This document shows, in pieces, positions 22,784 through 32,221 of a stretch of DNA of 48,861 nucleotides (within the stretch, counting starts at the first letter, position 1; each line of letters opens with the position of its first letter). The stretch is taken from positions 1-48,861 of the IMG/VR virus record IMGVR_UViG_3300022924_000207; one strand, 5' to 3'. Origin of the DNA: a virus. Position numbers and translations under genes: made by a program. The notes beneath the pieces are model-generated. The model was not told the DNA's origin. It saw only the letters and a program-made list of their open reading frames with translations, and did not search any database.

Positions 22784-23133
22784 TGGCTATACCTGGTGCG
22801 GGGACTTTGAACAAGCGAATCACTGTTGAATCTCTGGAGGTTGGTAAGGACAGCAAGGGCGGCATGGTGGATGCATGGACGGCCCTACCAGGTATGCCGG
22901 TATGGGCAGGGATAAAAAACCTTTCCGGGAACGAAAGGGCGATCACTTCCAGTGGCGGGGATACAAAAGAAGCCCGGTCTGAATTCACCATGCGGTATCG
23001 GGCAGACGTTACCGAGCAATGCCGCATTGTGTACAAAGGTAAATTTTTCAACATCAAGCACCTGAATAACTTCAATGAAGAAAATCGGATGCTGATCCTC
23101 ACCTGCGATACCGGCAGCAACGATGGCCGCTAA
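22783..23133 (+). CDS. Head closure protein (SPP1 gp16/HK97 gp7 type)
   Basis: A 116-residue beta-barrel protein: AGTLNKRITVESLEVGKDSKGGMVDAWTAL, then RYRADVTEQCRIVYKGKFFNIKHLNNFNEENRMLILTC. This is the standard head-tail joining protein that plugs the connector. AGGAGG precedes the ATG, and TGATG couples it to the connector gene. It overlaps the next start by 11 bases. Confidence 0.85.
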   Translation: MAIPGAGTLNKRITVESLEVGKDSKGGMVDAWTALPGMPVWAGIKNLSGNERAITSSGGDTKEARSEFTMRYRADVTEQCRIVYKGKFFNIKHLNNFNEENRMLILTCDTGSNDGR

Positions 23134-23734
23134 TCAAATACTCGGCCTGAGTGATTTAACCAAATCCTTTAAGTCGCTGGGCCAGGAGATGGAAAAAAAG
23201 ACCGCCGCCCGTATGGTGGCTTCAGGCGGCGGCGTGCTGCGCAAAGAGGCAAGACGGCTGGCTGAAGCCCAGGGGTTGAGAAAGACCGGGGCGCTGATCA
23301 AGAACATCGCCATCAAGCGCGAGCGCAACGTGCCGCAAGGCACTGTGCAATACAACCTGGGTGTGCGGCACGGTAAGGACTTAGGGAAAAAATATAAGCA
23401 GCTTGGCGTCGGCAGGAATGGCCGGGTTAAGGTGTTCTATCGAGACAATCCGTATTACTGGTCATTCCTGGAATTCGGTCATCGCATCGTCGCCCGTAAT
23501 TCCAGTCAGGCCGGCGGCGGTAAAACGACTTACAGCACCCGGCTGCGGAATGGAAAAATTAAACTCCGCACCAGGGTATTCAGGAATAGTTCATTAACAG
23601 TACGTAGGCGAAGCCCTACGGGATTTGTCCCTGCCAAGCCATACATTGGCCCGGCGCTGGTTAATAAACGCGAATCGGCCATCGAAGCCATGAGCAAAGT
23701 GTTGTTGAAAGATTTAGAGAAGGCGGGCAAATGA
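23123..23734 (+). CDS. Tail completion protein, HK97 gp10 family
   Basis: A 203-residue basic protein of the HK97-gp10 family, which completes the tail end joined to the head. Typical features are LRKEARRLAEAQGLRKTGALIKNIAI, YYWSFLEFGH in the middle and AKPYIGPALVNKRESAIEAMSKVL at the end. Starts inside the end of the closure gene and overlaps the next gene by four bases. Confidence 0.88.
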   Translation: MAANQILGLSDLTKSFKSLGQEMEKKTAARMVASGGGVLRKEARRLAEAQGLRKTGALIKNIAIKRERNVPQGTVQYNLGVRHGKDLGKKYKQLGVGRNGRVKVFYRDNPYYWSFLEFGHRIVARNSSQAGGGKTTYSTRLRNGKIKLRTRVFRNSSLTVRRRSPTGFVPAKPYIGPALVNKRESAIEAMSKVLLKDLEKAGK

Positions 23735-24078
23735 GCATCAAGGACACGTTGACCGCTGCACTCACTTCCGTACTTGAGAATTCCTGGGCGGTTGAATTGC
23801 CGCCCGATCCGCAATGGCCGGCCAGTGTCTTTGAAGTCGATACCGTTTCGGAAAAGAACTGGGTGCTGGGTGGCGGGTACGATCAGCACACGGTGATCAT
23901 TACCGTCTTTGCCAAAACGATCACCGAAATGGAAACGCTGCAGCTTGCCATTGATGCCGCTGTCATGGCAATTGAAGGTTACCTGGATGACGGTGAAAGT
24001 GGTGATGCCACGTATGAGGGCGACGCCAGCGTCTATGGTTTTTTTGTAACACACACAATCCGCTTACCGCGATATTAA
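23731..24078 (+). CDS. Tail terminator-like protein (DUF3168-type)
   Basis: A 115-residue protein with the plan of small tail terminator proteins: helical start (DTLTAALTSVLENSW), then strands VIITVFAKTITEMETLQLAIDAAVMAI and a final FFVTHTIRLPRY. Such proteins cap the tail tube and set its end. Position between gp10 and the tail tube supports this. Confidence 0.75.
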   Translation: MSIKDTLTAALTSVLENSWAVELPPDPQWPASVFEVDTVSEKNWVLGGGYDQHTVIITVFAKTITEMETLQLAIDAAVMAIEGYLDDGESGDATYEGDASVYGFFVTHTIRLPRY

Positions 24079-24089
24079 GGAGATCCACC

Positions 24090-24311
24090 ATGAAGAATTC
24101 CGGCCAGTCATCCAGCAACCTTACAGCACCCTTGCCTGATTCACTGAAAGACGCGGGCACTATCGATAAAGAAGCCCAGGACAAGCAGGCAGCGGAAGTC
24201 AAAGCCGACCTGGTGAATGCGATGAAGACTGACGAATTTGCAGGGAAGGGCGGTTCGTACATTTTCGACCCGATCACTAAGACACGCACCCTCGCTCCCG
24301 CTGAAGAATAA
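24090..24311 (+). CDS. Small tail-region protein
   Basis: A 73-residue hydrophilic protein with AAGGAGA upstream of the ATG. C-terminal GGSYIFDPITKTRTLAPAEE is a conserved-looking short motif in small proteins placed before tail tube genes. Function unknown. Confidence 0.6.
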   Translation: MKNSGQSSSNLTAPLPDSLKDAGTIDKEAQDKQAAEVKADLVNAMKTDEFAGKGGSYIFDPITKTRTLAPAEE

Positions 24312-24333
24312 CAGCAGCAAGCCCCGACCCCAG

Positions 24334-24354
24334 GCCGCTTATGCGGCTTTTTTT
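24334..24354 (+). terminator. Intrinsic terminator
   Basis: GCCGC-TTAT-GCGGC followed by seven T, upstream of the tail tube gene. Confidence 0.7.
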
Positions 24355-24375
24355 ATGCCTGAAAGGAATTGAGCG

Positions 24376-25308
24376 ATGTCCAAATTAAGCCGTAATCTGT
24401 TGCTGCTGTTTAAAATCCAGCCGACGATTGATACTGACCCGATCCCCACTGCCGGTGCCAATGCAATCCTGGCCGGTAATTTCACCATCAACGCGATCCA
24501 GGCGCAATTTGCCGACCGCGAAAACCTGCAGCCTTACTTCGGAAATTCCGGCAAGGTGCAAATTTCGGCGTATTCCACTGTCAGCTTCGATGTCGAACTG
24601 GCGAGTTCTGGTGTTGCCGGTACGCCTCCAAAGTTTGGCCCGTTGCTGCGGTCATGCGCGATGGCGGAAACAATCGTGGCATCCACCAGTGTGGCTTACC
24701 ACCCCGTCACCATTGGCGATGAGATGGCGACCTTGTATATGTACCTGGACGGCCTATTGTTCAAGATGCTGAATTCCAAGGGCACGGTGTCATTCTCGGT
24801 TGGTGCGGGTGGTATACCGAAGATGACCTACACCTTCACCGGTTCCTTCAGCAATCCTGCGGATGCCGCATTGCCTTCTGGTGTGGATTACAGCGGCTTT
24901 ACAGCACCGCTCGGTATCAATAAAGTCAATACACCTTCACTGACTATCCACGGCGCTGCTGTGAAAGCCGACACACTGTCTATCGACTTGGCGAACAATG
25001 TGATCTACCGCAACCTGATCGCCACGGAAAGCATCAAGATCACCGACCGATCACCATCCGGCCAGACATCGTTCGAAACTGAATCGGTGGCTTTCAAAGA
25101 CTGGACTGCCATTGTGCGCCTGGGCACGCTTGGCCCACTGGAACTTGTACATGGCACAGTCGCCGGCAGGATCGTGGAGATCGATGCCCCCAAGGTGCAG
25201 CTGACCGAACCGACACTGACGGACTCAGACGGCATCTCCATGTCCAACTACAACCTGACATTGCAGCCTGATACCGGCAACGATGAATTGGTCGTGACGT
25301 TCCGGTAG
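24376..25308 (+). CDS. Major tail tube protein
   Basis: A 310-residue phage tail tube protein. N-terminal NLLLLFKIQPTIDTDPIPTAGANAIL, and SFDVELASSGVAGTPPKFGPLLRSCAMAETI are typical of the large siphophage tube subunit. The rest is beta-rich, ending in an SMSNYNLTLQPDTGNDELVVTF strand pair. AAAGGAAT precedes the ATG. Flanked by terminators on both sides, which probably tune the amount of tube subunit. Confidence 0.85.
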   Translation: MSKLSRNLLLLFKIQPTIDTDPIPTAGANAILAGNFTINAIQAQFADRENLQPYFGNSGKVQISAYSTVSFDVELASSGVAGTPPKFGPLLRSCAMAETIVASTSVAYHPVTIGDEMATLYMYLDGLLFKMLNSKGTVSFSVGAGGIPKMTYTFTGSFSNPADAALPSGVDYSGFTAPLGINKVNTPSLTIHGAAVKADTLSIDLANNVIYRNLIATESIKITDRSPSGQTSFETESVAFKDWTAIVRLGTLGPLELVHGTVAGRIVEIDAPKVQLTEPTLTDSDGISMSNYNLTLQPDTGNDELVVTFR

Positions 25309-25365
25309 TCCTTCAGCACAGACAAGTTTAACTATGCTCGATAGCGAATAGCTGAAAGCGCAACC

Positions 25366-25391
25366 AGGCCCGCCCCATGCGGGCCTTTTTT
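25366..25391 (+). terminator. Intrinsic terminator after tail tube gene
   Basis: AGGCCCGC-CCCAT-GCGGGCCT followed by a T run; 8-bp GC-rich stem. Confidence 0.8.
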
Positions 25392-25405
25392 ATTGGGATC
25401 ACATC

Positions 25406-25732
25406 ATGGCGTTCAAACTCGCAAAAAAAAGAACCTTCAAGGAAACCGTCAAGGTACACCTGCCGCTCGGCGACGGTAAGTTCGAAACATCGGAATTGAA
25501 AATTGAGTACATCAGCCCGCCTACGGATGAGCTGGATGTCCTTCGCACCCAAGGGCAGATTGAAGTCCTGAAGAAAGTGATCGTGGGTTTCGAGGGTCTG
25601 GTCGACGATGCAGGTGCTGAAGTCGGCTTTGATGAAACCACCCTAAACGGATTCCTGGCTGTTCCCCAGGCCGCGCATGCAGCTGCAGAAAAGTTCTGGA
25701 CATCTTTGTTCAAGGCTCCAGTAAAAAACTAG
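25406..25732 (+). CDS. Tail assembly chaperone (lambda G-like)
   Basis: A 108-residue protein between tail tube and tape measure, the slot of lambda gpG. It starts FKLAKKRTFKETVKVHLPLGDGKFETSELKIEY, a beta module typical of these chaperones, followed by helices. The stop codon is preceded by A AAA AAC, a canonical -1 frameshift heptamer in the correct frame, so a fraction of ribosomes should make a G-T fusion. Confidence 0.8.
   Translation: MAFKLAKKRTFKETVKVHLPLGDGKFETSELKIEYISPPTDELDVLRTQGQIEVLKKVIVGFEGLVDDAGAEVGFDETTLNGFLAVPQAAHAAAEKFWTSLFKAPVKN
25723..25729 (+). other. -1 ribosomal frameshift site A AAA AAC
   Basis: In the zero frame the codons are GTA AAA AAC TAG. Slipping back one base moves ribosomes to a frame that stays open to 26130. 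The heptamer matches X XXY YYZ exactly. Confidence 0.8.
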
Positions 25733-26130
25733 AGGAGGCAGCGCGACATTGGGCCGGTAAGCGCGCTGTCGATAAGCCTGACATACAAGTCGATGACAAC
25801 GTCATTGATGGCCTGGTAAGGGCGAATGCACCGCAGGAAGTGATTGATGCTGCCAGGCAGGCGTCTCGCCCGGAAGTAGTAAAAGAACCCGCGTTCGAGG
25901 TCTGGCCGGAAAACATGGATGCAGTGTTGTTCTTCTGCAGTCTGGGTACTCAATGGGAAGTAGTGGCCGGTTTCTCCAGCCTTTATTACGTAGGTATCCC
26001 ATCACCGCGTATCGAAGCCAGCATGAACCTGAACGGCATCGCTGCCCGCAAACGCAAACAGCTGTTCCATGCAGTCCAGGTGATGGAGCGCAGCGCGCTT
26101 AAAGCATTAAACGCACCCTCTGAAAAATAG
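25729..26130 (+). CDS. Tail assembly chaperone T-part (DUF1799-like), expressed by frameshift
   Basis: The frame opens at the slippery site and continues for 133 codons. No good ATG starts it: the first possible start is a GTG at 25840 without a convincing ribosome site, so it is best read as the C-terminal extension of a gpGT-type fusion. The second half (FEVWPENMDAVLFFCSLGTQWEVVAGFSSLYYVG) resembles DUF1799, the lambda gpT-like domain. The fusion would bind the tape measure during tail assembly, as in lambda. Confidence 0.75.
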   Translation, partial: LEEAARHWAGKRAVDKPDIQVDDNVIDGLVRANAPQEVIDAARQASRPEVVKEPAFEVWPENMDAVLFFCSLGTQWEVVAGFSSLYYVGIPSPRIEASMNLNGIAARKRKQLFHAVQVMERSALKALNAPSEK

Positions 26131-26137
26131 GATATTT

Positions 26138-29100
26138 ATGTCAGCTCTTGGAAAGCTTGTTGTCAGCCTTGCGCTGGAATACGCTCAGTACACCAAGGGC
26201 CTGGATAAGTCCGACCAAGCTTCCCTGCAGTTTGCCCGCAAGGCACAGAAGAATTTCGACCAGGCAACCAACTCGCTGGGCAACATGGCAAAGGGTGCCG
26301 TGGGTGTGGGTGCTGCGTTCCTGGGCGTCAACAACATCATGGAGGGATTGTCGCGATCAATCGATGACCTGGCGAACCTGGATGACTTGGCGCAGAAAAC
26401 AGGCTCGTCGGTCGAGAACCTTTCCAAGATGCAGAAGGTAGCGAAGCAGTTCGGCGCTGACTTCGGCGCTGTCGATTCCTCCATCAGTAAACTGGCGAAA
26501 GGCCTGGGTGCTGTCGATGATGCATCAAACAAGACCACCTCGGCCCTGCGCGCGCTCGGTATCACCTCAGAATTCTATCGTACCCATGATGTATCGGATG
26601 TCTATATCGAGGCCGCCAAGCGCCTGCAAAACTACCGTGACGATGCCAGCAAGACCGCGCTTGTCATCGATATCATGGGCAAGGCCGGTGCCGAGAATAT
26701 CCCGTACCTGAATGACCTGGCAGAAAACGTCGACAAGATGTCTGGTGTGTCTGCTGAAGCTGCCGCCCAGGCCGCCAAGTTCCAAGATCAAATGGGGTTC
26801 CTCAAACTCAAGACCGATGAGGCATTCCAGTCCATCAGCAATAATTTCCTGCCCGGCCTGAATGAAATCATTTCGAAATTCATTGATGGCACAAAAGAGG
26901 GTGGCCTGTTCGTCGGCATCCTGGAGGGCATTGGTAATTACACCAAAGTGTTCTGGTTAGGTAGCGAGGCAACGCAGCGCAAAGACCGCATGGAAATCTT
27001 GACGGAAAACATCAAGATCGCCGGCAAGGAACTGGAAGCCCTGGAAGCACAGATGAATTCCTTCGGTGCTGGCCGAAACTCCCTGGATTCCGGTGATGGT
27101 ACGTTTGCCCGCAAGGACTCATCGGCATTCAACAAGAAGCGTGCCCAGGTGCTGGCAATGTCGCAGGAGTTGCAAAAACTCGCCATCGAGCAAAACAAGA
27201 ACATGGCGAGTCCGTATGTCTCGCCCAATACAGGCAAGCCATCCGTTGCTTATACATCCGGGGAAGCATCTAACAGCGCAGCATCAGCAAAAGCGCTGGC
27301 GAACACTTACGATTCCTTGATCAGCAAGTCACGGGATTACGTCACGGCCATGCAATACGAAAGCGTGGAAGGCGAGAAGCTTTCTGCCGGGCAGAAGCTG
27401 GCTGCCGAGTTGCGCGAGTTCCTGACTAAAAACACCCTGGGCCTGACCAAGGCTGAAATCGAGGGTGTGAATGCCGCCATCTCCAGGGTGACCGCCGAGG
27501 ATTCGCTGAATCGTGCGCAAACGGATCGCTTTGAGCGCGTGGGTGTTTGGGTTGAATACCAGATGCAACTCAATGAGGCGCAAAAAGCACACACCGATGG
27601 ATTGATGCAGGCAACGCTTGCATACGACGGCCTGGTCACCAGTGAGCTTGATCAGCTGAAGTCGCTGGAGGAGCAGCTTAATATCCTCAAGTACGGCAAG
27701 GTCGCTACCCAACAGATGGAAAGCGCACGCCTGCTGGAGGCCGCTGCCGCCTTTGAACAGAATGCGGTGTATGCAGAACAAAACGGTGTATCTGCCGAAA
27801 ACATCAAGTCCATGCGCGACCGTGCGCAGGCATTGCGCGACCTGGCATCCGCACGAGATCAGGTGGCAAATAAGCAGGTCGAAATCGATCAGCTCACCAA
27901 GATTCAGGATTTTGCCAACGACACCTGGCGCAGCTTGGGCGACGGTCTGACTAATGCATTATTCCGTGGGTTCGAGCGTGGCGAAACCTTCGGTAAAAAT
28001 TTCTTCACTTCCATGAAGAACCTGGCGCAGACCACTGTACTGAAGTTCGCCACGGACTTTGTTTTCTCGCCGATCAAGGCGGGTGTAGCTGCAACTTCGA
28101 TGGGGGCTGCCGGCACGGCCAGTGCATCCGGCAATGGCTATGGCACGCCGGGCATCATAGGGACTGGCAAGAGCATATTTTCTGCGATTACAGAAGGGTT
28201 CCAGTCTGCCAATGCCTCTTATTTTTCCGCCATTGCGAAATTCGGCAGCACTCTAAGTAGTGTAGGTCTTGACAAGCTGGGAAGTCTTGTCAGTGCAAAT
28301 TCGGTGATCATTGGTAAAGCATTGCCCTATGCCGGCGCTGTTATCAGTTTGCTGAAAGGCGATATCAAGGGGGCGGCACTGCAAGGGATAGGCGTTGCAA
28401 TTGGCACTTATTTCGGCGGGCCTATTGGTGGTGCCATCGGCGGGGCGATCGGCTCTATGGTGAGTGGTATGTTCGGAAGCCATGTGTCTCGTCCTAAATA
28501 TTATGCCAATACCACGGTGTCTGACGCTGGCAGTTCGTTGCTAAATGCCTATACAAATAGTGACGGGAAAAAAAGCAACACCGTGGCCTCCGGGGCTGGC
28601 AATGGTATTGGTGACACGATTGCCCAATATGCTAGGGAGCTTGACGGGGCGGTAAAAGACTTTGTTTTAGGTATCAATTACCAGCAAAAGTACGATACGT
28701 ACCTTTTATCTGTTGGCAATGCCATCAGCAAAAATGGAATGAATGCTGATGTCACTTTCAAATCGAGTGGTGCTGGAGATGGAGTTGCAAATGCTTTTCT
28801 GGTAGCGGTTCGTAAAGGTTTGGTGACTCTGCCTGAATACATCACCGAGCTTATCAATCGATCAGACAATGGTGGAACGGCTGCGCTGGATAATGTCATT
28901 GCGATTAAGAGTATTTACGAGTCGCTGGCTGATCTCCCTCCAGTCTTCAGATCCGTTAAATATGCAATCGATGAGTTCGCAAATTCCGATAGCCTGGATT
29001 TCCTAAATAAACGGATTACGGCTATATCCACATATACCGATTTATTTTATTCACAACAGGAAAAGCTTGACACTCTGCAGGCGCAACTAACTACACGCTT

Positions 29101-29611
29101 TACCGATCTGGGTAATGTATTACCTGCGACGCGTGAAGGATTGCGGGCTTTAATCGATGGGCTTGATACCACAACATTATCTGAATACGGCGTGTTTAAT
29201 GCCTTGGTCGATCTTGCCCCTCAATTGGATGCGTACTACAAGGCGCTGGAGTCACAGGCTGATATTACTAAGCAAGCTGCCGCTGCAACGAATGAAATGA
29301 TTGACAGTTTGCTAGGTACTGACAAGTTCTCAAGCCTGACAGACTACCTTCGGTATAAGGGGGTTGCTAAGAATTACGGTGCTGCTTTCGCTTCGGATTT
29401 CACCTCCAACCTTAGCGCCGGTTTGATTAGCAATGACGCATCGGGCAAGACAATAACAGCGACTGGTTTGAATGATCTTGTTGCAGAACTGCAGGCACTT
29501 AGAAGCGACGTTAAAGCAGCACTATTGCCAGTAGCTATCAATACCAGTGATGCAGCCAAGGTGCTGAAGCAATTCAATGGTGCAGGTATGCCACCAGTAC
29601 GTGATTTTTAA
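26138..29611 (+). CDS. Tail tape measure protein
   Basis: A 1157-residue tape measure protein, which sets tail length and is ejected during infection. It begins LGKLVVSLALEYAQYTKGLDKSDQASLQFARKAQK, and has long helical stretches with coiled coils, a lambda-H-like region LDDLAQKTGSSVENLSKMQKVAKQFGADFGAVDSSISKL (about 86-125), and a hydrophobic, glycine-rich segment near 745-785 (GGPIGGAIGGAIGSMVSGMFG) that could cross the host membrane. Length predicts a tail of roughly 170 nm using 0.15 nm per residue. AGGATATTT precedes the ATG. Confidence 0.92.
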   Translation: MSALGKLVVSLALEYAQYTKGLDKSDQASLQFARKAQKNFDQATNSLGNMAKGAVGVGAAFLGVNNIMEGLSRSIDDLANLDDLAQKTGSSVENLSKMQKVAKQFGADFGAVDSSISKLAKGLGAVDDASNKTTSALRALGITSEFYRTHDVSDVYIEAAKRLQNYRDDASKTALVIDIMGKAGAENIPYLNDLAENVDKMSGVSAEAAAQAAKFQDQMGFLKLKTDEAFQSISNNFLPGLNEIISKFIDGTKEGGLFVGILEGIGNYTKVFWLGSEATQRKDRMEILTENIKIAGKELEALEAQMNSFGAGRNSLDSGDGTFARKDSSAFNKKRAQVLAMSQELQKLAIEQNKNMASPYVSPNTGKPSVAYTSGEASNSAASAKALANTYDSLISKSRDYVTAMQYESVEGEKLSAGQKLAAELREFLTKNTLGLTKAEIEGVNAAISRVTAEDSLNRAQTDRFERVGVWVEYQMQLNEAQKAHTDGLMQATLAYDGLVTSELDQLKSLEEQLNILKYGKVATQQMESARLLEAAAAFEQNAVYAEQNGVSAENIKSMRDRAQALRDLASARDQVANKQVEIDQLTKIQDFANDTWRSLGDGLTNALFRGFERGETFGKNFFTSMKNLAQTTVLKFATDFVFSPIKAGVAATSMGAAGTASASGNGYGTPGIIGTGKSIFSAITEGFQSANASYFSAIAKFGSTLSSVGLDKLGSLVSANSVIIGKALPYAGAVISLLKGDIKGAALQGIGVAIGTYFGGPIGGAIGGAIGSMVSGMFGSHVSRPKYYANTTVSDAGSSLLNAYTNSDGKKSNTVASGAGNGIGDTIAQYARELDGAVKDFVLGINYQQKYDTYLLSVGNAISKNGMNADVTFKSSGAGDGVANAFLVAVRKGLVTLPEYITELINRSDNGGTAALDNVIAIKSIYESLADLPPVFRSVKYAIDEFANSDSLDFLNKRITAISTYTDLFYSQQEKLDTLQAQLTTRFTDLGNVLPATREGLRALIDGLDTTTLSEYGVFNALVDLAPQLDAYYKALESQADITKQAAAATNEMIDSLLGTDKFSSLTDYLRYKGVAKNYGAAFASDFTSNLSAGLISNDASGKTITATGLNDLVAELQALRSDVKAALLPVAINTSDAAKVLKQFNGAGMPPVRDF

Positions 29612-29625
29612 AAGCGAGTAACTAA

Positions 29626-30555
29626 ATGTCATTGCAAATTATTGCTCCCGTTTTAATTACGGATAGTCGGCTGGTCAGTTCAAACGTCCCTGAAAATGAC
29701 TTGCCACTTTATAACCCAGCCGCTACTTACGATCTCAACGATTCCGTCATGTTTTTAGGTGCCGACACACACAATCTCTACAAGTCTCAAATGGTGGGGA
29801 ACATCGGCAACCTGCCAACAAATGATATCCAGGGTGACGTAAACAATCCACCGACCCATTGGTTGCTGGTTGGTAAAACCAATCGTTGGCGAATGCTGGA
29901 CAGGTCTATATCAACTCAAACACGCTATACAGATGAGCTGGTCTATGTGTTCAAAAACCTGGGGCCATTCGATTCGGTTTTCATGAATAACCTGGAAGGC
30001 CAGTTTGTCAATATCAGAATCATTGATGATTTTGCCGGCGTTGTATTTGACCAGGAGTTCGCTCTCGTTTCTGATCGCGGAGTTACTGATTGGTACGGTT
30101 TCTACTACACACCATATCAAGCTTACAACGAGTTTTACTTGCGGGATCTCCCAAAATATATCGATGCTTTGGTTGAAATTACGATCTCTAATCCGGGCGG
30201 TATGGCTGCATGTGGCGAATGCGTTCTTGGCCTGGGGCGTGAATTGGGAGACTTGCAGTTTGGGGTCAAGACCGGAATCAATGATTTTAGTCGAAAGACA
30301 AAAGACGATTTTGGCAATTGGCAGATTACTGAGAAGCCATATACCGATTATGCAAATGTATCTCTGTACGTGCCATCGGATAGTGCATTTGAAGTGAAGC
30401 GATTCCTGACTGAGCTGCGGGCAAAGCCCATCGTATTTATTGGGAATAAAGACCGCAGGACTACATGGATTTATGGCTTTTATACAGACTTCTCCGAAAC
30501 CATTCAATACGCAACGGAATCGGTCTTTACTATGGAAATGGAGTCATTGACATGA
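29626..30555 (+). CDS. Tail tip/baseplate protein
   Basis: A 309-residue protein directly after the tape measure. The sequence is beta-rich with WRMLDRSISTQTRYTDELVYVFKNLGPFDSVFMNNLEG and GMAACGECVLGLGRELGDLQFGVKTGINDFSRKTKDDFGNW; the position corresponds to distal tail proteins. No lambda M/L/K/I/J-like proteins follow, so this may be the main tail-tip component. The family is not one I can name. Four-base overlap (ATGA) with the next gene. Confidence 0.65.
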   Translation: MSLQIIAPVLITDSRLVSSNVPENDLPLYNPAATYDLNDSVMFLGADTHNLYKSQMVGNIGNLPTNDIQGDVNNPPTHWLLVGKTNRWRMLDRSISTQTRYTDELVYVFKNLGPFDSVFMNNLEGQFVNIRIIDDFAGVVFDQEFALVSDRGVTDWYGFYYTPYQAYNEFYLRDLPKYIDALVEITISNPGGMAACGECVLGLGRELGDLQFGVKTGINDFSRKTKDDFGNWQITEKPYTDYANVSLYVPSDSAFEVKRFLTELRAKPIVFIGNKDRRTTWIYGFYTDFSETIQYATESVFTMEMESLT

Positions 30556-31736
30556 CAATCTCGCAGCACACCATGGATGTTTTAGCCAATGCCCCACAAC
30601 CGAACCAGCCAAGGGAAATTTTTAATCCAAATGCCTTTGCACATGCGGCTATCCTTTACACACTTAGCCTGGAAATAAACCAGACGGTAGCTTCATTGAA
30701 TAATGTGCCCACCTCTGCCGGATCGGTGACGAACAACACGGTCAGTGTCGGTACTAAAAACTTTGTGATAGACCCTGCTAAAGGTTATCAAAAGGGAATG
30801 ACAGTAAAGATTGCTGCAGATATTGCACCGACTCACTGGATGCTTGGCGATGTGATTTCGTATAACGATGTAACAGGTGCTTTTCAGGTAGAGGTTAGCA
30901 ATACACAGAATCCAGGCGCAACTGTCTACAGTGCATGGACTGTTAGCCTTGCCTTCGGCGGCTCCACCATAAGTGGCGGGGACGTACAGAACCAAGCCTT
31001 TACAGGAGCCAATGCAACGGGCACAGGCACGGCATATGTAATTACCCCCAGCCCGGCCATTACTGCTTATGCCGCAAACCAGTCGTTCTTCGTGACGTTC
31101 AATGTCGTGTCTGGTGTGGCCCCAACCTTACAAATTTCTGGGGTAGGAAGTCCGCCAAACCTGGTCAAGCAGCTGGTAGATGGCAGCTATGTGAACATCA
31201 CCGCGAATGATATCCCGGCCAATCATCGCAGCCGGGTGACATTGCTTAGTGCTAATCAAGCGCTCGTGGAAGACTTACCTCCAGCCAAATCAGAAGACTA
31301 TATCCTGATCAGAGAGGAGCAGCCAAACAATACTGCTGGTCAGAACTCGGTTGGGGGTACCTACTCAAAACGCGCTTTGAACACAATTGTTGCGGATACA
31401 GGCAGCAATGTATCGCTTGTAAGTGGGGTTATTACCCTAGCACCTGGTAGATATCGTTTCCGTGCACGCGCTCCAGCTATCGATTCAACCAAACATAAAG
31501 TGCGTTTAGCCAACACGGCAGACACGACCTATACCGTTGGTGTCAGCTCCTATAGTGGCAGCACAAACGTCAGTACCGATTCTGAGGTAAGCGGACGATT
31601 TACTATCGCTGCGCCAAAGACCTTTGAATTGCAGCACCGGACATCCACTTCAAATACAGGTGGTTTCGGTACACCATCCAATTTCGGGGATATCGAGGTG
31701 TACGCATCCATTGAATTATGGAAGGAAAAACAATAA
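30552..31736 (+). CDS. Tail fibre-like protein with C1q/TNF-like tip
   Basis: A 394-residue structural protein. N-terminal helical attachment region (1-50), a central beta region with TAYVITPSPAITAYAANQSFFVTFNVVSG, and a C-terminal domain (about 270-394: RALNTIVADTGSNVSLVSGVITLAPGRYRFRARAPAI, then FTIAAPKTFELQHRTSTSNTGGFG) that matches the C1q/TNF-like head domains at phage fibre tips. It likely contacts the host receptor. Starts within the previous gene's last codons at ATG 30552. Confidence 0.75.
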   Translation: MTISQHTMDVLANAPQPNQPREIFNPNAFAHAAILYTLSLEINQTVASLNNVPTSAGSVTNNTVSVGTKNFVIDPAKGYQKGMTVKIAADIAPTHWMLGDVISYNDVTGAFQVEVSNTQNPGATVYSAWTVSLAFGGSTISGGDVQNQAFTGANATGTGTAYVITPSPAITAYAANQSFFVTFNVVSGVAPTLQISGVGSPPNLVKQLVDGSYVNITANDIPANHRSRVTLLSANQALVEDLPPAKSEDYILIREEQPNNTAGQNSVGGTYSKRALNTIVADTGSNVSLVSGVITLAPGRYRFRARAPAIDSTKHKVRLANTADTTYTVGVSSYSGSTNVSTDSEVSGRFTIAAPKTFELQHRTSTSNTGGFGTPSNFGDIEVYASIELWKEKQ

Positions 31737-32221
31737 TGCCATTCGTCAAAGTTGAAAGTGGAGTAGTGGTACAGAAGCAGCTGCAGCGGCAGACCGGTTT
31801 CATTGAGGTCGGTGATGAAGTTTGCTGCGGCATGGTGAGTAAGCCAGGTGGTGTTTTCGTTGCTCCTGATCCGGATATCGAGACCGTAAGGGCGATTGTG
31901 CGTAATGATGTCAGGCAGGGTTATGAAACATCTTGTCTCTTGGCCGTCACTGCGTTAGGAATTTTCTGGGACGGTGGCTTTGAATCCGCAATCAAGCTGG
32001 ACGCAGCACAGCGATTAAATCAAGCAGCCAATCTGCCCGATGTAACCTTTTTCGATTCTGAAAACCAACCGCACCAGTTGTCTTTTGAGGATGCGCTTGA
32101 AGTGATTATCACGGTGGCTGCAACCTTCCAATATAAGCTGGCAAAAAAACAGGCTTTGATGCGCACAATTGATAGTGCTAGTGCTGAAGACCTGCTAGAT
32201 ATTGCTTGGGTGGAAGAATGA
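31736..32221 (+). CDS. DUF4376-like tail accessory protein
   Basis: A 161-residue protein starting MPFVKVESGVVVQ (TAATG with the fibre gene, AAGGA upstream). Residues 50-155 (VRAIVRNDVRQGYETSCLLAVTALGIFWDGGFESAIKLDAAQRLN) resemble DUF4376, often encoded after tail fibres. Probably a fibre accessory or chaperone (inference from position). Confidence 0.7.
   Translation: MPFVKVESGVVVQKQLQRQTGFIEVGDEVCCGMVSKPGGVFVAPDPDIETVRAIVRNDVRQGYETSCLLAVTALGIFWDGGFESAIKLDAAQRLNQAANLPDVTFFDSENQPHQLSFEDALEVIITVAATFQYKLAKKQALMRTIDSASAEDLLDIAWVEE

Noticed and set aside
23530-24054. 174-residue minus-strand frame
   Set aside because: Antisense to the tail completion and terminator genes, with no recognisable domain.
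29911-30507. 198-residue minus-strand frame
   Set aside because: Antisense to the tail-tip gene in a co-directional late operon; no domain or ribosome site.
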